In this document: positions 8,542 through 12,029 of the stretch, in pieces | Numbering within the stretch: the first letter of the stretch is position 1 | Layout: each line of letters begins with the position of its first letter | From: an uncultured Anaerolineae bacterium | Lineage (GTDB): Bacteria; Chloroflexota; Anaerolineae; Anaerolineales; Villigracilaceae | Direction: 5' to 3' | Assembly: GCA_903854805.1 (NCBI GenBank) | Contig: CAINXK010000399.1 | Span: 1 to 12,029 of the forward strand | DNA: 12,029 bases | Made by a program: the position numbers and the translations under genes | Notes under the pieces: generated by a model | The model's input: the letters and a program-made list of their open reading frames with translations, nothing else | Database searches by the model: none | What the model was told of the DNA's origin: nothing

Positions 8542-9355
8542 GGCTGCCGGCATCTATTTTGCGCATGACCCCCAAAAGGATCAGCGAGACCAACACCAAC
8601 ACCACCGATAAAACCACGGCCACATCCAGGTTGCGTTCAAAGCCCAGGTAAATGGCCAGCGGCATGGTCTGGGTGACGCCCTCCAGGTTGCCGGCGAACA
8701 AAATGGTCGCGCCAAACTCGCCCAGGGCGCGGGTCCAGGCCAGGATTGCGCCGCTGACCAGGGCTCGCCCAGCCAGCGGGAACATGACCAGGCTGAACAT
8801 TTGCCACTGGGTGGCACCTTCCACGTATGCGGCTTCCTCCATTTGGGGGTCGATGCCAGCGAAGCCGATCCGGGCTGAACGCACAAACAGCGGCGCCGAT
8901 ACAAAGGTTTGGGCGATGATCACCGCGGCAGTGGTAAATGGCAGCGTTATGCCAAAAGCTGCCAGCCAGCTGCCAAAGACCCCCTGGCGGCCAAAGGCAA
9001 TCAAGAGGGCCAGGCCTGCCACGGAGGGAGGCAGCACAACAGGTAGGTCGATCAACAGCTCCAAAGCGGCCCGACCTGGGAAATCCCAGCGCGCCATAAT
9101 GTAAGCCAGTGGAGTTCCGATTAGGATCGAGACCACAACACTGATCAGGCTGGTGATCAGACTCAGTTTGAGCGCGGCCAGTGCGGTATCTGATAAGGCG
9201 TCCGTGAAAAAATCCTTGCCGAATGCGCGCAGGAATAGGGCCAACAGCGGCAGACCCAACAGGAATACCAACAGCAGGCCAGGAATAACGAACAGCCAGT
9301 CAGTCTGGCTGTTCGTTGTAACGATGTGATGGGTTGATGAACGTCTCAGGCGCAC
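8531..9355 (-). CDS. modB: Molybdate ABC transporter permease ModB
   Basis: Inner-membrane permease of the molybdate (possibly tungstate) ABC importer, 274 residues, the usual length or slightly longer because of a 19-residue N-terminal tail. It starts with GTG at 9355; AGGA lies seven bases upstream, inside the last repeat unit of the adjoining array. Hydrophobic segments begin at residue 20 (WLFVIPGLLLVFLLG) and recur to the C-terminus. The ABC permease EAA loop, which docks on the ATPase, is clear at 173-195 (EEAAYVEGATQWQMFSLVMF). It is followed by GAILAWTRALGEFGATILF, typical of ModB and related oxyanion permeases. It would pair with the ModA lipoprotein encoded 193 bases upstream. No ModC ATPase gene follows, so the partner ATPase must be encoded elsewhere or the system is inactive. 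Confidence 0.93.
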   Translation of the reverse strand: MRLRRSSTHHIVTTNSQTDWLFVIPGLLLVFLLGLPLLALFLRAFGKDFFTDALSDTALAALKLSLITSLISVVVSILIGTPLAYIMARWDFPGRAALELLIDLPVVLPPSVAGLALLIAFGRQGVFGSWLAAFGITLPFTTAAVIIAQTFVSAPLFVRSARIGFAGIDPQMEEAAYVEGATQWQMFSLVMFPLAGRALVSGAILAWTRALGEFGATILFAGNLEGVTQTMPLAIYLGFERNLDVAVVLSVVLVLVSLILLGVMRKIDAGSHAN

Positions 9356-9535
9356 GGAGTAGTCCTGGTTCTTGTAGGGTGAAGTAATCCTGGTACTTGT
9401 GGGACGGAGTAGTCCTGGTTCTTGTAGGGTGAAGTAATCCTGGTACTTGTGGGACGGAGTAGTCCTGGTTCTTGTAGGGTGAAGTAATCCTGGTACTTGT
9501 GGGGCGAAGTAGTCCTGGTTCTTGCAGGCAGGAAC
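9352..9535. repeat. 25-bp tandem repeat array filling the modA-modB spacer
   Basis: Six full units of 25 bases run from 9361 to 9510, with a decayed unit at 9511-9535 and a partial one at 9352-9360. The shared cores are TCCTGGT, CTTGT and GAGT or AAGT. Two subtypes alternate, TTCTTGTAGGG and TACTTGTGGG, so the true period is 50 bases. The blocks 9361-9410 and 9411-9460 are identical and 9461-9510 differs at two positions, pointing to recent expansion. There are no unique spacers, so it is not CRISPR. On the transcribed minus strand each unit has an AGGA, and the unit nearest modB supplies its apparent ribosome site. Internal hairpins are weak. Confidence 0.95.
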
Positions 9536-9548
9536 CTGGTGTTTGCTG

Positions 9549-10367
9549 TTATTCTACCGGCAAAAAGCCCCATTTGCGCAGGCTGGATTGTCCATTTGCG
9601 GAAAGCAGATAATCAATGAAGGCCTGGGCTAGTTTTGGGCTTTTTGTCCGGGTCAAAGCAGCCAGCGGATACCTGGCAATAACATTATTTTCGGCCAGGA
9701 TCTCAATCTTTTGCAAATCTGGCGCAGCCACCGTATCAGATGTGTAAACAATGCCTGCATCCGCTTCGCCGAGCTGGATTTTGGCGACCACCTGTTTGAC
9801 ATCATTTTCATAGGAAACGACGTTTTTGAGTACCTTGTCTTTGTATCCGGTGCCAATCGATTTGTCCAGTTTAGCGAGCACCTGCAAGGCATAATTACCA
9901 ACCGGGACTTCTTTGGCAGCCAGTATGATTTTCAGCCCGGACCGGGCTAGATCGGCCAGGGTTTTCAGCCCGGCGGGATTATTGGCCGGCATGATCACGA
10001 TCAGCTGGTTGGTCGCAAAGGGTTTTGGGCTGCCGTCAGTGACAAAACTGCCGGCGACCAGGGCCTCCATCTCTTTTGTGTTTGCGGATGCAAACACATC
10101 GGCCTTTGCGCCCTGTTCCACCTGGGTGCGCAGAGTTTGCGAGCCGCCAAAATTGAACTTGACGGTTACCCCCGGGTTAGCGGCCTCGAATGCCTTGCCA
10201 ACTTCACCGAAGGCATTTGTCAAAGAAGCGGCGGCGAAGATGGTCAACATTTGCGGCTCGAGTGTTGCAGTTGGGGCGGCCGTTGGGGCTGGCGCAAGTG
10301 TGGCCGGGGCGCTGCATGCTGAAGCCAACATGGCCAAAGTTAGGAACAGGATTAATAAGCGTTTCAT
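9549..10367 (-). CDS. modA: Molybdate-binding lipoprotein ModA
   Basis: Substrate-binding lipoprotein of the molybdate ABC importer, 272 residues. The ATG at 10367 is preceded by AAGGA about five bases away. Residues 1-17 are a lipoprotein signal peptide (MKRLLILFLTLAMLASA) with the acylated Cys at 18. A flexible Ala/Pro/Thr linker follows to about residue 38. The mature domain shows the family's oxyanion-binding motifs: FAAASL (44-49), GGSQ (74-77), ADVFASA (89-95), VPVGNYA (154-160) and EADAGIVYTSD (201-211). The sequence cannot separate molybdate from tungstate preference. It is the first gene of the modAB unit and is separated from modB by the repeat array. Its promoter carries a palindrome almost identical to that of padR, suggesting PadR control rather than ModE. 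Confidence 0.95.
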   Translation of the reverse strand: MKRLLILFLTLAMLASACSAPATLAPAPTAAPTATLEPQMLTIFAAASLTNAFGEVGKAFEAANPGVTVKFNFGGSQTLRTQVEQGAKADVFASANTKEMEALVAGSFVTDGSPKPFATNQLIVIMPANNPAGLKTLADLARSGLKIILAAKEVPVGNYALQVLAKLDKSIGTGYKDKVLKNVVSYENDVKQVVAKIQLGEADAGIVYTSDTVAAPDLQKIEILAENNVIARYPLAALTRTKSPKLAQAFIDYLLSANGQSSLRKWGFLPVE

Positions 10368-10388
10368 TACTTTCCTTCAAAATGGTTT

Positions 10389-10410
10389 TGTGTATACTCA
10401 CTGAGTGAGC
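10389..10410 (-). promoter_or_regulatory. modA promoter and probable PadR operator
   Basis: On the minus strand the site reads GCTCACTCAGTGAGT, a palindrome (CTCAC-TCA-GTGAG), followed by TATACA, a plausible -10 element, and then CAAAACCA. The same order, CTCACT-N2-GTGAGTA then CAAAACCA three or four bases on, occurs before padR at 11679-11705. The palindrome ends 28 bases before the modA ATG, against 25 before padR. Its position in the promoter spacer would allow repression by blocking RNA polymerase. Confidence 0.7.
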
Positions 10411-10478
10411 ATAGCAGGCAGTCCAATTTTAAGCAAGATTGAACAATACACCATCTTTCTGAAAATTTATTTCATGAT

Positions 10479-10518
10479 AACAATGCTACCCAGCGATATG
10501 GATCTGGGTAGCATTGTT
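10479..10518. terminator. Perfect 15-bp inverted repeat between the TrmO-like gene and modA
   Basis: AACAATGCTACCCAG (10479-10493) and its exact reverse complement (10504-10518) flank a 10-base loop. It lies about 80 bases beyond the TrmO-like stop codon and about 70 bases before the modA operator. It may terminate the padR-trmO transcript (minus strand), though only ATCATGAAATAAA follows, not a clean T tract. Alternatives are a protein-binding site, an mRNA-stabilising hairpin or a bidirectional terminator. Confidence 0.45.
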
Positions 10519-10599
10519 GCCATTTCCCCGATAGAGGCAATCTTGACCGGCGTCGGCCCTCGTTTATTGATGAATTGGGCGGTTTGAAATTTACAAGGA

Positions 10600-11049
10600 T
10601 TACTGGTGGGCACGATCGGCGTACCAACCAAGTTTATCCGGGCTGCGGTTGTCAAATTCGGGGACGTAGGGTTTGATATCCAGCAGGGGTGTGCCATCCA
10701 GCATGTCGACATTTTGAATTTTAAGCAGTGGGCCGCTGCGCTCGATCAACTGAACGATTGAAATGCCAATCGGGTTCGGCCGGCTGTAAAAGCGCGTGGC
10801 AAAGACGCCATGCTGTTTGTCATCCAGAAACGGTGTGACCATCAACTCTGTGCTATTGAGCGCCTGGTGGAAAATATAGATCAGGATCAGGTGCGAGAGC
10901 CCTTCAATGCTCTCCAGCCCGGCTTCGAATTCCGGGAAGACTTCAATTTCTCCCAGGTGGCTGGAGCGCGAAGCCTGGATGGGCATGCCAGTTTGATTTT
11001 TGAAAGGCGTGTGAATGATGCCGATGGGTTTCAAGCAGAATTCTGTCAT
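10600..11049 (-). CDS. trmO: TrmO/UPF0066 (YaeB/TsaA-like) family protein, short form
   Basis: A 149-residue member of the TrmO (YaeB, UPF0066) family, which uses S-adenosylmethionine to N6-methylate threonylcarbamoyl-adenosine 37 of tRNA in E. coli. Family motifs are all present: PIGIIHTPF (8-16), MPIQ (22-25), GEIEVFPEFEAGLESIEGLS (33-52), the HQ pair at 61-62, GVFATRFYSRPNPIGIS (81-97) and MLDGTPLLDIKPYVPEFD (116-133). E. coli TrmO is about 235 residues; this protein lacks its C-terminal domain, as do many single-domain homologues. The function here is therefore less certain and could concern another substrate. The ATG at 11049 follows GAGGA at good spacing. It lies 55 bases after padR, so both are probably co-transcribed, and it precedes modA, which hints at a link with molybdenum uptake. 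Confidence 0.88.
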   Translation of the reverse strand: MTEFCLKPIGIIHTPFKNQTGMPIQASRSSHLGEIEVFPEFEAGLESIEGLSHLILIYIFHQALNSTELMVTPFLDDKQHGVFATRFYSRPNPIGISIVQLIERSGPLLKIQNVDMLDGTPLLDIKPYVPEFDNRSPDKLGWYADRAHQ

Positions 11050-11104
11050 TTTTTCCTCAATGGTGAATTGTGTACTGCGCGTGCTTGGTCTTTCGTGCCG
11101 ATTA

Positions 11105-11665
11105 TCATTTCAGATGATCTACCCCGAAATGTGGCTGGCAGGTATCCAGCCACTCCAGCACGCTGTGCAACTGTTTCAGGCGCAGGTCCAGGCTCAGACG
11201 ATTGTAGATTTGTGCTTCGGGAAGCCCGGCGAGTACTTTTTCCAGGCGCTGGATGTGGGTTTCAGCCTCGGCTCGCTGGCGTTCAAAGGCTGCGGGCAGT
11301 TTTTCGGGCATATACATCTTCAGAAAATACAGCCGGGTGACGAACTCCATGCGGATGGCGCGGCTGCTGCCACCGCTGGGGGCTTCCAGCCAATCTAAAA
11401 AGCGCTTGCGTCCCTGGGCGGTCATGCTCAACAGTTGCCGGGCTGGCAGCCTGTCCTGGGGAATTGCTTCCGCCGAAATATCAGCCTGGTTTTCCAGTCG
11501 CTTTAAAATGGAGTAGGCCTGGCTCTGGCTGAGGTGCCAAACCTCGCCCAGATTGTTGATCACCTTGCGGTGCAGATCGTAACCGTGCCCGGGTTCGGCA
11601 TACAGCAGTCCAAGTAGGGCCATTTCGGGTGAGAGTGTGCCGGTGTGATGTGTTTTATTATCCAT
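11105..11665 (-). CDS. PadR-family transcriptional regulator
   Basis: A 186-residue PadR-family repressor. The N-terminal winged helix-turn-helix spans about 13-95: MALLGLLYAEPGHGYDLHR (15-33), the recognition region LSQSQAYSILKRLENQ (45-60), and the wing to MTAQGRKRFLDWL. The C-terminal half (about 100-180) is the Vir-type helical dimerisation and effector domain, with the charged helix RQRAEAETHIQRLEKVLAGL. The ATG at 11665 has only a weak ribosome site. A palindrome 25 bases upstream, repeated before modA, is the likely operator for autoregulation. PadR proteins usually respond to small ligands; none can be inferred, though the neighbouring modAB genes make molybdate status a candidate. 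No ModE-like molybdate-binding (Mop/TOBE) domain is present, so direct sensing is uncertain. Confidence 0.93.
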   Translation of the reverse strand: MDNKTHHTGTLSPEMALLGLLYAEPGHGYDLHRKVINNLGEVWHLSQSQAYSILKRLENQADISAEAIPQDRLPARQLLSMTAQGRKRFLDWLEAPSGGSSRAIRMEFVTRLYFLKMYMPEKLPAAFERQRAEAETHIQRLEKVLAGLPEAQIYNRLSLDLRLKQLHSVLEWLDTCQPHFGVDHLK

Positions 11666-11678
11666 TATTTCAACTTTC

Positions 11679-11711
11679 TGGTTTTGGATTACTCACCCAG
11701 TGAGTGTATCA
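11679..11711 (-). promoter_or_regulatory. padR promoter and autoregulatory operator
   Basis: On the plus strand ACTCAC (11691-11696), three bases and GTGAGT (11700-11705) form a perfect palindrome. Read on the minus strand it is ACTCACTGGGTGAGT, followed by a weak -10-like TAATCC and then CAAAACCA. A TTGATA on the minus strand just upstream could serve as the -35, with the palindrome in the spacer. The near-identical site before modA supports a shared regulator, most simply the PadR protein encoded here. Confidence 0.7.
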
Positions 11712-11865
11712 AGTTGTCTGGCTTTGGGCAAGATGTGAGCTTGACTTTACTCAATCCGGGCATCCAAATTTCATTCGGAACGACGAAAAAATAACCTGCC
11801 CTTTTTTACCCGAGACTCAAAAAAAATATTATCAAAAAACGTCGCATCATCCGTTGTTTAACTAT

Positions 11866-11912
11866 CCTGATTTTGCTGCTCAAAGGTATGAAAATCGAAG
11901 GTTTGCCCCGCA
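11866..11912. repeat. Degenerate 47-bp dispersed repeat, copy 2
   Basis: It matches 4893-4939 ungapped at 35 of 47 positions, with blocks TGCTGCTC, AAAATCGA and CCCCGCA. The copy ends 12 bases before the putative insertion-sequence end at 11925. No similarity continues beyond the block on the right. Confidence 0.4.
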
Positions 11913-11924
11913 GGTAGAGTTTTA

Positions 11925-12029
11925 GGAGCCTGCTGAAAAAGTCCCCTTTTGAAAAACAAATTTTCGGGAAGTGGGTGATTTTATCGATATTAATGCCATA
12001 TCTGCGGTCATCATCCCAAAATATGGCCA
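11925..12029. mobile_element. Possible insertion-sequence end running off the window
   Basis: GGAGCCTGCTGAAAAAGTCC at 11925-11944 resembles the terminal inverted repeats of several transposon families that begin GGCTGCTGAAAAAGTC (IS1182-like, from memory). Only about 100 bases remain to the window edge, so neither the transposase nor the partner repeat can be seen. It could also be a solo remnant. Confidence 0.33.

Larger units (their letters stand above)
10368..10599. other. Intergenic regulatory region upstream of modA
   Basis: These 232 bases between the end of the TrmO-like gene and the start of modA hold the modA ribosome site, the operator at 10396-10410 and a perfect inverted repeat at 10479-10518. 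Open frames on either strand (about 60-80 codons) look random in composition and have no ribosome site. I find no molybdenum cofactor riboswitch by eye and no ModE-type TATATA half sites. Confidence 0.55.
11666..12029. other. Intergenic right edge: padR promoter, repeat and possible IS end
   Basis: No convincing gene lies in these 364 bases. The plus-strand frame at 11704-11925 has no ribosome site and an improbable composition. On the minus strand a frame is open from the right edge to about 11807, but it crosses the putative insertion-sequence end and shows no recognisable domain. The stretch from 11790 to 11840 is AT-rich. Confidence 0.5.

Noticed and set aside
8346..8611. Overlapping plus-strand frames of about 62-65 codons beside modB
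   Set aside because: Three frames compete over the same stretch, none has a ribosome site, and one runs into modB antisense sequence.
9361..9535. Possible CRISPR array
   Set aside because: The 25-bp units are head to tail with no unique spacers, and no cas gene is near.
10405..10587. 60-codon plus-strand frame upstream of modA
   Set aside because: It runs through the perfect inverted repeat and the operator, has no ribosome site and resembles no known family.
10810..11340. Plus-strand open frame of 176 codons
   Set aside because: It lies antisense to the TrmO-like gene and padR, both of which have clear family motifs; its own translation shows no recognisable domain.

Overview
The window looks like chromosomal DNA from a free-living bacterium of moderate GC content. 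An origin in Chloroflexota, perhaps the Anaerolineae, is my best guess. It rests on the very large multi-PAS signalling proteins and on the Ala/Pro/Thr-rich linker behind the lipobox of the ModA lipoprotein. This is style-based inference; no rRNA or other marker gene is present.

Left part (1-8277): three diguanylate cyclase (GGDEF) sensor genes in a row. The first (TPR-GGDEF, cut by the left edge) and the second (PAS-PAS-GAF-PAS-PAS-GAF-GGDEF) point right. The third (six membrane segments, four PAS, GAF, GGDEF) points left, so genes two and three converge across a 282-bp gap. No EAL or HD-GYP phosphodiesterase is visible. The three differ at key GGDEF positions. The first lacks a correctly spaced RxxD inhibitory site. 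The second has GGEEF with RxxD. The third has GGDEH with RxxD. A good rho-independent terminator follows the first gene.

Right part (8479-11665): a leftward locus reading PadR-family regulator, short TrmO/UPF0066-family protein, molybdate-binding lipoprotein ModA, permease ModB. No ModC ATPase gene follows modB; only a 20-codon overlapping ORF lies there. The padR and modA promoters carry nearly the same palindrome (CTCACT-N2-GTGAGTA followed by CAAAACCA) at about the same distance from the start codon. This suggests that the PadR protein controls itself, the TrmO-like gene and modAB as one regulon. A perfect 15-bp inverted repeat lies between the TrmO-like gene and modA. The whole modA-modB spacer is a 25-bp tandem repeat array that runs into the modB start codon.

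Right edge (11666-12029): no convincing gene. It holds the padR promoter, one copy of a 47-bp degenerate repeat also found at 4893-4939, and a sequence resembling the end of an insertion sequence that would continue outside the window.
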